Assembly (NCBI GenBank): GCA_030611885.1
Contig: JAUWOY010000022.1
Span: 1-49,083 of the forward strand
Length of the DNA: 49,083 bases
DNA from: Chloroflexota bacterium
Lineage (GTDB): Bacteria > Chloroflexota > Anaerolineae > VGOG01
Direction: 5' to 3'
Position numbers and translations under genes: made by a program. Shown here one piece after another: positions 1 through 7,108 of the stretch (position 1 is its first letter; the number at the start of each line of letters is the position of its first letter). Under the pieces are notes generated by a model. It saw only the letters and a program-made list of their open reading frames with translations. It did not search any database and was not told the origin of the DNA.

Positions 1-1
1 T

Positions 2-976
2 TCTACACCAACGCCGACACCAAAACAAACACCAACACAAACGGCACCCCCGCCAACCACGCGAACTCCAACTTCGACTCCGACCACGACGCCAACGGCG
101 ACCCCTCTAACCACGGGCACTCCAACTTCGACTCCGACCACGACGCCGACGACAACTTCCCCAGCCATACGCACTCCAACTTCGACTCCGACCGCGACGC
201 CGACGACAACTTCCCCAGCCACACGCACTCCAACCTTGACGCCGACCGCGACGCCAACGGTAACCCCTTCACCCACCCCCACGCTGCCTCCCGGCATGGA
301 CGTCTATGTCACCAACAGCACCGCCTTCACCCCCTACGATGGTTCCACCCTTACCTACTTGGTCGGGGAGGTCGCTAATGCCTTAAGTGTCAGCGTCGGC
401 TGGGTCGAAATACACGCCACCTTCTACGACGCAGAAGGCGCCGTGGTGGACGAGGGATGGACGTTTGCTTGCATCCACCACCTCGCGCCAGAGATGAGCT
501 CGCCCTTCGTAGTCGTCTATTCCAACCTGCCGGCCTCCTCCTGGGATCACTACGAGCTGCGTCTGGCATGGGATGCCCCGGCCTACACCCCCCTACCGAT
601 GGAGGTTTCCAACATCAACGACTTCTTCGACAACTGGGATGCCTTCCACGTCACGGGGGACGTCCGCAACCAATATGATCGCCGATTGAGCCATGTTACA
701 GCATGCGTGGCGATGTACGACGTGGCTGGCGAGACCATCGGCGTCTGGCGGGACGACGTCGCATACCTGGACCCGGACGAGACAGATTCCTTCGACGTGG
801 AGGTATACTTCTGGAAACATAAGCCTGATCAGAGCAAGATGGCTGGTTACTCGCTGCAGGTTTACAACGTGTACGAGTACACGACGGCCGCGGAGCGGGA
901 GAAGGCGCGTCAGGTGGGGGATAAGAAGGCCGAGCTTGCCGCCCAGATGAGGGCCGATCAGGAGGCTCATCAGTAG
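2..976 (+). CDS. Secreted Thr/Pro-linked FxLYD-type protein (5' partial)
   Basis: The reading frame is open from the left edge, so the start lies outside the window. About the first 95 residues are a low-complexity Thr/Pro linker of the kind Chloroflexota use as an extracellular stalk. The rest looks like two beta-sandwich modules of the FxLYD/DUF3426 sort: a block with YLVGEVANAL and WVEIHATFYDAEGAVV, then a second block with FHVTGDVRNQYDRRLSHV and VAMYDVAGETIGVW. These modules pattern like 'how a property changes between neighbouring strands' repeats found in lipoproteins and surface proteins. The C-terminus is a charged helix rich in Glu, Lys and Ala. No catalytic motif is visible. It is probably exported or surface-anchored by an N-terminal part not seen here. 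The function is unknown. Confidence 0.7.
   Translation, partial: STPTPTPKQTPTQTAPPPTTRTPTSTPTTTPTATPLTTGTPTSTPTTTPTTTSPAIRTPTSTPTATPTTTSPATRTPTLTPTATPTVTPSPTPTLPPGMDVYVTNSTAFTPYDGSTLTYLVGEVANALSVSVGWVEIHATFYDAEGAVVDEGWTFACIHHLAPEMSSPFVVVYSNLPASSWDHYELRLAWDAPAYTPLPMEVSNINDFFDNWDAFHVTGDVRNQYDRRLSHVTACVAMYDVAGETIGVWRDDVAYLDPDETDSFDVEVYFWKHKPDQSKMAGYSLQVYNVYEYTTAAEREKARQVGDKKAELAAQMRADQEAHQ
65..280 (+). repeat. 54-bp tandem repeat coding the Thr/Pro stalk
   Basis: The motif ACTCCAACTTCGACTCCGAC starts at 65, 119 and 173, with a diverged copy at 227, so the period is exactly 54 bp (18 residues, unit TPTSTPTTTPT plus a variable end). The array explains the long spurious open frame on the opposite strand. 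Such arrays change stalk length by slippage. Confidence 0.85.
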
Positions 977-1060
977 ATACAAGGTTCCCAGCGGGGAAGG
1001 AGTTCTGCCGCCAGCCCAACATCTTCACTCAAGCGGCCGAACGAGGTAACGAGGAACAAG

Positions 1061-1729
1061 TCAGCGAGGAACTGACTGGGGCTTGATCTTGGCGTCGCGG
1101 CACAAGTCCTCCAAGACTCGTTGCATCTGAAGGAGATCATCGAAAGAGAGATAAACAGGCTCGACCTTTCCTTCTGAAGTCGTGATTAGCTTGATGGCCG
1201 GGCGAGATCTCAGGCCAAAGCAGACTTCGCCTACCTCGATTCCCCTGAGTGTGTGCGGCTTGAAGAAGATGTACCACCAGCCGACGTCGCCCTTGGGCGC
1301 GCCCACCAAAAAGCGTGAATCAAGCATCCTGACCATCACGATGTGCTCCCTGGTTTCCATGGTGGCAAAGTCGGCGGTAGCCTCCACGAAATAGCGCCGC
1401 TCGCCTCGCACCTCGAACAGGCCGGTGGCTCGGACGGCGGCTTTCTCATCGGGAGCTAGTTCAGGGCAATCCGGAGATGGGAGAAGCGCTCCCTCGCTCC
1501 TGCGAAAGATGATGAAACTCTGCCGCTTGGCCAGGAGCGTAACCAAGACGAGGATCAAACAGAGGACGATGATCAAAATGGCCTGCTCGCCCGTCAGGCC
1601 GCCAACTTTCCACCAGAGCAAACCGCTGGCCAGGGCCAAGACCAGCGGCACGAGGTTCAGCCGCAGGGGGCCTATGCGGTGGCGGCTCAACTGGTAGCTT
1701 GCTTTGAAGATGAGTCCGACGATATTCAT
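1061..1729 (-). CDS. Two-TM membrane protein of unknown function
   Basis: The protein has 222 residues. Two hydrophobic segments, about residues 22-42 and 47-66, form a hairpin; the remaining 150 residues are a soluble, probably cytoplasmic domain with several beta-strand-like stretches (RYFVEATADFATMETREHIV, HTLRGIEVGEVCFGLRSR). I do not recognise the family. It is transcribed on the strand of proS, but the 121 bp between them hold repeats, so a shared transcript is uncertain. The start ATG has AAGGGG upstream. The layout (membrane hairpin then a sandwich domain) suits a PH-like or signalling role, but nothing in the sequence proves it. Confidence 0.65.
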   Translation of the reverse strand: MNIVGLIFKASYQLSRHRIGPLRLNLVPLVLALASGLLWWKVGGLTGEQAILIIVLCLILVLVTLLAKRQSFIIFRRSEGALLPSPDCPELAPDEKAAVRATGLFEVRGERRYFVEATADFATMETREHIVMVRMLDSRFLVGAPKGDVGWWYIFFKPHTLRGIEVGEVCFGLRSRPAIKLITTSEGKVEPVYLSFDDLLQMQRVLEDLCRDAKIKPQSVPR

Positions 1730-1740
1730 GGTAGTTGGCC

Positions 1741-1835
1741 CCTTGCCTGAACCTGTCCTGAGCTGAGCCGAAGGGAACGAAAAAAGTGATGAGTGATGAG
1801 AAACGAGTAATGAGTTTCCTCATTACTCGTTTCTT
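1741..1835. repeat. Small repeats between proS and the upstream membrane gene
   Basis: Two elements lie side by side. Positions 1746-1778 resemble the short palindromic repeat with core CCTGTCCTGAGC...CGAAGGG that recurs in Chloroflexota genomes. Positions about 1799-1832 form an inverted repeat, AAACGAGTAATGAG against CTCATTACTCGTTT. The second could act as a hairpin downstream of proS or upstream of the 1061-1729 gene, but no T-run follows it. Confidence 0.55.
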
Positions 1836-1850
1836 GTTCCTTATTGCTCT

Positions 1851-3281
1851 CTAGTAGGCCCTGGCGAAGACCGCTTGTTCCCTGGCCTCCTCACCGCAGC
1901 GAATGCAGCGGCCTGCCTCCCCCTTCTGGCTGAAGGGGATGCAGCGGATGGTGGCTTTGGTCTCCTCTTTGATGGCCGTTTCGCACTCATCAGAGCCGCA
2001 CCAGTAGGCGTAGACAAAACCGCCGTCCCCCCCGATGATCCGCTTGAACTCACCATAATCATCCACTTCAAAGGAGTTTTCGTCGAGGAAGCTCTTGGCT
2101 CGTCGGAACAGGCTCTGCTGGACGTCTTCGAGGAGGTCGTCGAGGCGCTGGGTCAGGCCCTCCTGAGGAACGGCGATTTTCTTGCCCCCTTCCCGACGGG
2201 CCAGGGTAACTTGCCCCTTAGCCACATCTCTAGGCCCGATTTCCAGGCGCAGAGGCACGCCCCGCAGCTCCCACTCGTTGAACTTCCAGCCAGGGGAGTA
2301 TTCCTCTCGGTCGTCTACCTTATAACGCACCTGCTCGCCGAGGGCTGCCGTGATGTCTTCGACCGCCTTCAGTACCTCTTCTTTCCCCTCCTCGTCCCTC
2401 CAGATGGGGATAATTACAACCTGGATGGGAGCTATCTTGGGCGGCAGGATCAGGCCCTGGTCGTCGCCGTGAACCATGATCACCGCTCCCACCATGCGGG
2501 TGCTGACCCCCCAGCTCGTGGTCCAGCAGTACTGGAGCTCGTTGTTCCGGTCCAGGTATTTGATGTCGAAAGCCCTGGCGAAGTTCTGACCCAGGAAGTG
2601 GGAGGTGCCGGACTGCAAGGCCCACTTGTTGCCCATCATGGCCTCAATGGTGTAACTGGCATCCCCCCCGGCGAACTTCTCCGACTGGCTCTTGCGTCCG
2701 GCGATGACGGGAATGGCAGCGTCGGTCTCGGCGAAGTCGCGGTATACTTCCAGCATGCGCAGGGTCTCTTCTTCCGCTTCCTCGGAAGTGGCGTGGGCGG
2801 TGTGTCCCTCCTGCCAGAGGAACTCGGTAGTGCGCAGGAACAACCGGGGACGCTTCTCCCAGCGCACCACGTTGCACCACTGGTTGATGAGAAGGGGCAA
2901 GTCCCGATAGGAGCGCACCCACTGGGAGTACATGTGGCCGATGACCGTCTCCGAGGTAGGGCGCACGACGAGCGGCTCTTCCAGCTTCTTGCCGCCGCCG
3001 TGAGTCACCACGGCCAGCTCGGGGGCGAACCCCGCCACGTGCTCGGCTTCCTTCTTGATGAAACTCTCGGGAATGAATAGAGGGAAGTAAGCGTTCACGT
3101 GGCCGGTGGCCTTGAAGCGGCGGTCCAGGCCCTCTTTGATGTTCTCCCAGAGGGCGTAGCCATAGGGTCGGATGACCATGCAGCCCTTGACCGGGGCGTA
3201 GTCGGCCATCTCCGCCCGCTGGACGACGTCCGTGTACCAGCGGGAATAGTCCTTACTGCGCGGTGTGATTTTCTTTGACAT
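1851..3281 (-). CDS. proS: Prolyl-tRNA synthetase, archaeal/eukaryote-like type
   Basis: This class II aminoacyl-tRNA synthetase charges tRNA-Pro. The 476 residues match the short type-3 ProRS, without the editing insertion of the usual bacterial enzyme (about 570 residues). Visible class II features include PTSETVIGHMYSQWVRSYRD and LRTTEFLWQEGHTAH, followed by the anticodon-binding domain (PIQVVIIPIWR) and a C-terminal zinc-type domain with YWCGSDECE and CIRCGEEA. The chain ends in Tyr, as is known for this type, where the C-terminal carboxylate reaches the active site. The open frame runs 24 codons further upstream, but the ATG at 3281 is chosen because AAGGAGGAG precedes it and MSKKITPRSKDYSRWY is the normal N-terminus. 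It is regulated by the T-box leader upstream. Confidence 0.95.
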   Translation of the reverse strand: MSKKITPRSKDYSRWYTDVVQRAEMADYAPVKGCMVIRPYGYALWENIKEGLDRRFKATGHVNAYFPLFIPESFIKKEAEHVAGFAPELAVVTHGGGKKLEEPLVVRPTSETVIGHMYSQWVRSYRDLPLLINQWCNVVRWEKRPRLFLRTTEFLWQEGHTAHATSEEAEEETLRMLEVYRDFAETDAAIPVIAGRKSQSEKFAGGDASYTIEAMMGNKWALQSGTSHFLGQNFARAFDIKYLDRNNELQYCWTTSWGVSTRMVGAVIMVHGDDQGLILPPKIAPIQVVIIPIWRDEEGKEEVLKAVEDITAALGEQVRYKVDDREEYSPGWKFNEWELRGVPLRLEIGPRDVAKGQVTLARREGGKKIAVPQEGLTQRLDDLLEDVQQSLFRRAKSFLDENSFEVDDYGEFKRIIGGDGGFVYAYWCGSDECETAIKEETKATIRCIPFSQKGEAGRCIRCGEEAREQAVFARAY

Positions 3282-3296
3282 GTTTCTCCTCCTTTT

Positions 3297-3390
3297 TGGG
3301 AAGTGGAAGTTGGAAGTTGGAAAGCCGCCAGGCCTCAAATCTCCAACCTCCAATTTCCAATTTCCAATCTCCTAATCTCCAACATCCAAC
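3297..3390 (-). repeat. Heptamer repeats in the proS 5' UTR
   Basis: On the plus strand the units CTCCAAC, CTCCAAT, TTCCAAT, TTCCAAT, CTCC(T)AAT, CTCCAAC, ATCCAAC follow one another with a 7-bp period (3341-3390). A second small run (GTGGAAG, TTGGAAG, TTGGAAA, 3303-3324) is complementary to it. In the transcript they can form a hairpin between the T-box terminator and the ribosome binding site. Confidence 0.75.
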
Positions 3391-3423
3391 CAAAAACACC
3401 CCGTCCTCTAAGGACGAGGTGTT
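3391..3423 (-). terminator. T-box regulated intrinsic terminator
   Basis: On the minus strand AACACCTCGTCC, a short TTAGA loop and GGACGGGGTGTT form a strong stem ended by TTTTTG. It lies just 3' of the T-box sequence, as expected for transcriptional attenuation. Confidence 0.88.
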
Positions 3424-3684
3424 CATGCCTCGTGGTACCACCTTAGTTGGCTTGCCACAGCCCACTCGATCGGTACAGAATAAGATCTTACTCAATACCG
3501 CTCCTTACGATAACGGGAGGAATCCGGCCAAGCTTAGCGGCTTTCGCGCCTTTCGCGATCGCCTTTTCGCTCGCAGCTCCTGGGCGGGTTCAGCGCAGGC
3601 TCTGATGCTAGCTTTCACCTTCTCTAGCTCGCTGTGATCATCGCCCCGCACTTACTATTCCCAATCGTCGCTTTTGATATCTTG
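3391..3684 (-). promoter_or_regulatory. T-box leader (tRNA-Pro sensing) of proS
   Basis: The transcript strand carries the hallmark T-box sequence AAGGTGGTACCACG (3444-3431), close to the consensus AGGGUGGNACCGCG, directly upstream of an intrinsic terminator that it would replace by an antiterminator. Further 5' are stem-I features: GAATAGTAAGTGCG (AGTA bulge type), a GGTGAAAGC block, and the specifier region TGAACCCGCCCAGGAGC, where the in-register codon is CCC or CCG, both proline. Low charged tRNA-Pro would therefore raise proS expression. The leader is about 290 nt long. Identification is by motif only; the stem boundaries are approximate. Confidence 0.88.
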
Positions 3685-3690
3685 GAAGAT

Positions 3691-3719
3691 AAGATAGCAC
3701 AAGTCCGGTGTTTTGTCAA
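3691..3719 (-). promoter_or_regulatory. proS promoter
   Basis: A -35 TTGACA (3719-3714) and -10 TATCTT (3696-3691) are separated by 17 bp. The predicted start near 3684 gives a leader that contains the whole T-box. Confidence 0.8.
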
Positions 3720-3759
3720 ATAGTGCCCAAGGGAGGAAGCGTGCATAGCACAGAGAGAA

Positions 3760-4374
3760 TTACTTAGGCTCCACGCCAATAATAAGCAGCGGGACGGGAG
3801 GATTGTTTCTTCCATGTCTGAGTATGTTATAGACTTCACCCTCGTAGTATGCGATGCCGCTTGACATTTCCCTCTGCATTGCCTTCGTCGGTAGGATCTC
3901 GATGCCCACGTTGATGATTCGACCAGTGTAGAAAAGGAGGTGCTTGACGAAGAGGTCGTAGGCAACGAAGGCATACTTACCAAACTGTACTTCGATGGCG
4001 ATAGTATCCTTAACGTGGTCGGTCTGGTTGTAGGAGAAAATTACCTCTGCGCCTTGATCCAAGAGGTACTGTTTCTGTTCTTCAAGCGACAGGTTGATCA
4101 TGACTTCCGTCTGATCGTAGTTGTGGGCTATATAGTAGCTATACCGCTTGGACTCCCACCCGAGGCTTGACAGGCGACTGTCGAACTCGGCATTTAGGTC
4201 CTTCGGACTAAAGAGGAGCCTCCCTTTCATCTGCTTCTCTTTGCTGACTTTCGTGCGGCATTTTTCAGCATCAATGGCTTTGATAACGTCCAAAAGCTCC
4301 CGGTATGTGTCCTTCTCGTGAACGAGGAGCCACTCCTCACCATTCAGGTGCGAGTGTTTCTTAGCGATTCTCAT
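3760..4374 (-). CDS. BstYI-like type II restriction endonuclease
   Basis: The 204-residue protein aligns, from memory, along its full length with BstYI (about 203 residues, cuts R^GATCY): SHLNG near the start, IDAEKCRTKVSKEK, NQTDHVKDTIAIEVQFGKYAFVAYD and EMSSGIAYYEGEVYNILRHGR. BstYI's active-site residues as I recall them, D119, E128 and Q130, fall at identical positions here, in NQTD and IEVQFGK. The family belongs to the BglII-type PD-(D/E)XK fold. It follows the methyltransferase gene by 2 nt on the same strand, so the two form one restriction-modification unit. Codon use is AT-richer than the neighbours, consistent with transfer. The exact target sequence cannot be read from the protein; R^GATCY or a subset is the best guess. 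Confidence 0.9.
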   Translation of the reverse strand: MRIAKKHSHLNGEEWLLVHEKDTYRELLDVIKAIDAEKCRTKVSKEKQMKGRLLFSPKDLNAEFDSRLSSLGWESKRYSYYIAHNYDQTEVMINLSLEEQKQYLLDQGAEVIFSYNQTDHVKDTIAIEVQFGKYAFVAYDLFVKHLLFYTGRIINVGIEILPTKAMQREMSSGIAYYEGEVYNILRHGRNNPPVPLLIIGVEPK

Positions 4375-4376
4375 TT

Positions 4377-5324
4377 TTACTCCTGAATGATGTATTGTTG
4401 ATGCTGTTCGAGAAATGTGAGCTGAGGTGGGACAGTCCCCAGTTGTACAACCTGTGGCGGCACGCTTGCCTCAGGTGCGTCAGGGTCATAAACTGGCCTG
4501 GTCATCGGCCGGATGCGTAGTTTTCCTTCCTCTGCCAAACGGATGCGCTCTTTCGCAACTTCCACGTACTCAGGAACAATATCCGCACCGATGGCTTTTC
4601 GGTTGTGCATTAAGGCCGCAATAGCGGTCGTCCCCACACCAATGAATGGGTCCAATACCCAATCTCCCTCATCAGTCATCGAAAGCACCAGGCGCTCAAT
4701 CAATTCGACTGGAAACTGGCAAGGGTGGATGGTTTTTTCCACATGGTTCGCTTTCACATTAGGAATCTCCCAAACGTCGCTGGGATTCTTGCCCAGAGGG
4801 TTGCCCGAAAACTGTCCTTTCTTCGGCCCCTTGAAATACTTTTTCTTCGGATACTTCTGGGGCACACGAACAGCATCCAGATTGAAGGTGTACTCGTTGC
4901 TTTTGGTAAACCACAGGATGACTTCGTATCGGCCAGAAAACCGCTTCGAGGCATGCAAGCCATGTCCAAAGTGCCACACAATACGGTTGCGCAAGTGTAA
5001 CCCTAACGAGGCGAAGGTTGGATATAAAACAATGTCCAGGGGGACAATCTCGCCGCTATCAACATAATTGCCGACCTGCCAGCAGATACTTCCCCGATCG
5101 TCCAGCACTCGCACGCACTCCTCAATGGCCATGCGTTGTTGGGCCAGGTATTCATCGAGTTCAAGGCGAGTTTCATACGATTTGCCCAGATTATACGGCG
5201 GTGAGGTGACGACCAGCTTGACAAACCCATCAGGAATCCGAGGAAGCAAATCAAGACAGTCACCCTTATAGAGGATAAAGTCCGCCGTCCGGTCAAATTC
5301 TGAAGTGATTCTCACTTTGTCCAC
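4377..5324 (-). CDS. DNA methyltransferase of the BstYI-like system
   Basis: This is a site-specific amino-methyltransferase (N4-cytosine or N6-adenine) of the beta arrangement: the catalytic motif TSPPY is at residues 40-44 and the SAM-binding motif DPFIGVGTT at 225-233. A TSPPY catalytic motif favours N4-cytosine modification, which would fit enzymes of the BglII/BstYI group. The start is GTG at 5324, preceded by AAGGGA. It is transcribed just before the endonuclease, the order that lets host DNA be protected first. The length of 315 residues is normal. The C-terminal 45 residues (after RIRPMTRPVYD) look like a less conserved tail. Confidence 0.9.
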   Translation of the reverse strand: MDKVRITSEFDRTADFILYKGDCLDLLPRIPDGFVKLVVTSPPYNLGKSYETRLELDEYLAQQRMAIEECVRVLDDRGSICWQVGNYVDSGEIVPLDIVLYPTFASLGLHLRNRIVWHFGHGLHASKRFSGRYEVILWFTKSNEYTFNLDAVRVPQKYPKKKYFKGPKKGQFSGNPLGKNPSDVWEIPNVKANHVEKTIHPCQFPVELIERLVLSMTDEGDWVLDPFIGVGTTAIAALMHNRKAIGADIVPEYVEVAKERIRLAEEGKLRIRPMTRPVYDPDAPEASVPPQVVQLGTVPPQLTFLEQHQQYIIQE

Positions 5325-5559
5325 TGAGATATCCCTTAATGCCTGAGCGGTTAATCTCGAAAACGATCTTCCTCTCCCCTGACAGTACCATATACGATGC
5401 CTCCTAATCCGCGCGGCATCCCTCGCGCTCAGCGGTTCGGAGCAGGGAGCGGGTGGCGGCTATGATGCCGGCGCGTTTGGCTTTGGTGCTGAGGCGGTGG
5501 ATGGGGGCGGTCACGTCATGGGTGGTCATTGGATGCCCCGGTTATGGACAGGAGTGAGC

Positions 5560-6348
5560 CTACTGCACAGCGGAGAGACTTTTAGGAAGCAGATCAATTT
5601 CACTCCACCGAAACACCATATCAGAGTAGTCAAAAACAGGCTTGGCTAGATCCTCTCGGACCCAGAAGTTGTCCCATTGTCCCCTGCTGTCATCTAATAT
5701 GACGGTATTGGTGTAGCGGTGCCCTGCATTCTTGATGTCCATCCATTGGTAGGCGATCATTTTCCCCCGATTACTAGCTGTCTGCACCGAGAGAACCGAC
5801 AGGGGTTCTACTAGCCAATTGAATCTGGAGTTAATATAGAAGGTGACGTTGTGGATAGATGATCGGCCCTGTACCTCATAGTTGTTTGCAGGCAGAATGT
5901 CATGACTGAGGAGGAATTTCTCAACTTCATCATTGAACGTGCTTATGGCTCGGTGACGCTTTTTGTAGATGAGGTCACCAATCGCCAATGTGGCAGATAT
6001 GAGCCTGTGGAGTCCATCTCCTATCTGGGATTCCGGTGCCGCTACTACTAGCTCTGAAGAAATGAGATCTACTTGATGTGTGGAGGCTATGTAACCAGCT
6101 TCCTTGATGAGATCATCGTTCCCTTCCAGGGTAAGGCCATTCAAGAACAGATAATCTGAGGTGCTGCAATCATCTGTTATTACTACTTCCCCAGAGGGCT
6201 TTTCAATGACTCGAAGCTCAATATATTCACCATCCATCCGAGTGAATGGTGTGACAAGCAAGCATTCAGGGCCATCAGGCACGACTATGAAGTTCTGTTT
6301 CAGGCAAGCAAGGTATTCAGCGATTGCCTTTTCGCATTGGGGTCGCAT
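5560..6348 (-). CDS. DUF1828/DUF1829-type protein
   Basis: The 262-residue protein has the N-terminal pattern of DUF1828 (residues about 20-95: DGEYIELRVIEKPSGEVVITDD, then YLFLNGLTL) and a C-terminal part that resembles DUF1829 (TFYINSRFNWLVEPLSVLSV, YQWMDIKNAGHRYTNTVILDD). These domains occur together in mobile and defence-rich regions of bacteria and phages; their biochemical role is not known to me. It follows the 6359-6787 gene by 10 nt, whose stop codon overlaps the ribosome binding site region (GTAGGAAGGG), so the two are co-transcribed and probably translationally coupled. It is AT-rich relative to the core genes. Confidence 0.75.
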   Translation of the reverse strand: MRPQCEKAIAEYLACLKQNFIVVPDGPECLLVTPFTRMDGEYIELRVIEKPSGEVVITDDCSTSDYLFLNGLTLEGNDDLIKEAGYIASTHQVDLISSELVVAAPESQIGDGLHRLISATLAIGDLIYKKRHRAISTFNDEVEKFLLSHDILPANNYEVQGRSSIHNVTFYINSRFNWLVEPLSVLSVQTASNRGKMIAYQWMDIKNAGHRYTNTVILDDSRGQWDNFWVREDLAKPVFDYSDMVFRWSEIDLLPKSLSAVQ

Positions 6349-6358
6349 TTGTCCCTTC

Positions 6359-6787
6359 CTACAAGGCCCTCAAGACCCTTTGGTAGGGCTCACGGAGCTC
6401 TATGTTTTCTTCTTCCAGGAAAGCTAAGAAGATGTCGTCAATATCGCCATTCGGATCGATATCATTCGGAATGTAGCTGTCTTTGTCTCTGTTAACTTCG
6501 TCCCATGTGTGTTTGTGCATCCCAAAAACGAGCTTGCCGTTGGAATTCCGGTGTTTATGGTGTTTATTGAGTTTGCGAATGGGATGATTTTTAAAGAGTA
6601 ATGCAAAGCCGTAGTTGGTACGGCCAACAAAACCAACCAACTTGAGCGCCTCGTTTAGCTCAGGGGCCAATACTCTAGCCTCTAGCCTGCGACGGTAGTT
6701 ATCCTGTCCACGCCATTGAAGCTCTTCAGTAATGACTTTGGGGGTACGACTCAATAGATCCGCTTTTGCTCTGTCGGGCATGACCAT
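6359..6787 (-). CDS. Small His-rich protein, partner of the DUF1828 gene
   Basis: The 142-residue protein has no family I can name with certainty. The block LNKHHKHRNSNGKLVFGMHKHTWDE followed by YIPNDIDPNGDIDDIFLAFL recalls DUF6978-type proteins that are found beside DUF1828 genes, and the His/Asp spacing could suit a metal or nucleic-acid site. It is first in a two-gene unit with DUF1828. Two starts are possible, 6787 and 6781; a strong promoter lies so close that the message would be almost leaderless. A toxin-antitoxin or defence pair is plausible by layout but unproven. Confidence 0.6.
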   Translation of the reverse strand: MVMPDRAKADLLSRTPKVITEELQWRGQDNYRRRLEARVLAPELNEALKLVGFVGRTNYGFALLFKNHPIRKLNKHHKHRNSNGKLVFGMHKHTWDEVNRDKDSYIPNDIDPNGDIDDIFLAFLEEENIELREPYQRVLRAL

Positions 6788-6798
6788 GAGGCAACTCC

Positions 6799-6827
6799 AT
6801 TATAGCATATATCGAGCATCTGTGCAA
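6799..6827 (-). promoter_or_regulatory. Promoter of the DUF1828 pair
   Basis: TTGCAC (6827-6822), a 17-bp spacer and a perfect TATAAT (6804-6799). The expected transcription start near 6792 is only about 5 nt from the ATG at 6787, so the transcript would be leaderless or nearly so. Confidence 0.7.
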
Positions 6828-6995
6828 TAGTCGGTCTTATCATCTTCGATGACGGCGGGCCAGCGGGCGGAGTTGCTGCGTCAGATCGAGATGCGGGAGC
6901 TCAAGGTTTGGCGATTTGTGATTCGGAAGATTGCGCCGAGGCTACTTGATTAGAGGGAAGCTGAGAACTCTTTCGTGCGTCATGGATATGAATAG

Positions 6996-7068
6996 TACCC
7001 CCAAGGGAATTCGAATCCCTGTCGCCACCTTGAAAGGGTGGTGTCCTAGGCCTCTAGACGATGGGGGC
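6996..7068 (-). tRNA. tRNA-Glu (UUC)
   Basis: The 73-nt cloverleaf reads GCCCCCA (acceptor), D arm GTCTAGAGGCCTAGGAC, anticodon arm CCACC-CTTTCAA-GGTGG with anticodon TTC, and T arm AGGGATTCGAATTCCCT, closing with TGGGGGT and discriminator A. The 3' CCA is not encoded. The 3' end faces the AT-rich restriction-modification island, but I found no second copy of its 3' end at the far side of that island. Confidence 0.95.
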
Positions 7069-7108
7069 ATCTGAGCTGCTCTTATTCTACTCGAAAAAGC
7101 GAGAATGG

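Noticed and set aside
3..272. Long minus-strand open frame with repeated residues such as ASRSESKLECVWLGK
   Set aside because: It is the mirror of the 54-bp Thr/Pro-coding repeat; the plus-strand frame continues into a globular domain and is the real gene.
1875..3080. 401-codon plus-strand frame opposite proS
   Set aside because: It is a shadow of the GC-rich proS gene; no domain, no ribosome binding site, and composition follows proS codon positions.
3303..3390. CRISPR array
   Set aside because: The repeated units are only 7 bp with no spacers; it is a heptamer tandem run.
5404..5529. 41-codon minus-strand frame (MTTHDVTAPIHRLSTKAK...) between the methyltransferase and the DUF1828 gene
   Set aside because: It is GC-rich and has a start and stop, but the Shine-Dalgarno site is weak and no family is known; it may be a remnant of an older gene. 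The rest of 5325-5559 shows nothing.
6849..6953. 34-codon plus-strand frame (MTAGQRAELLRQIEMREL...)
   Set aside because: It could be the end of a decayed gene, but it is too short and has no upstream ribosome binding site. The rest of 6830-6995 shows nothing.
3724..7068. Genomic island integrated at tRNA-Glu with att repeats
   Set aside because: Composition suggests transfer, but no integrase and no second copy of the tRNA 3' end was found near 3650-3760.
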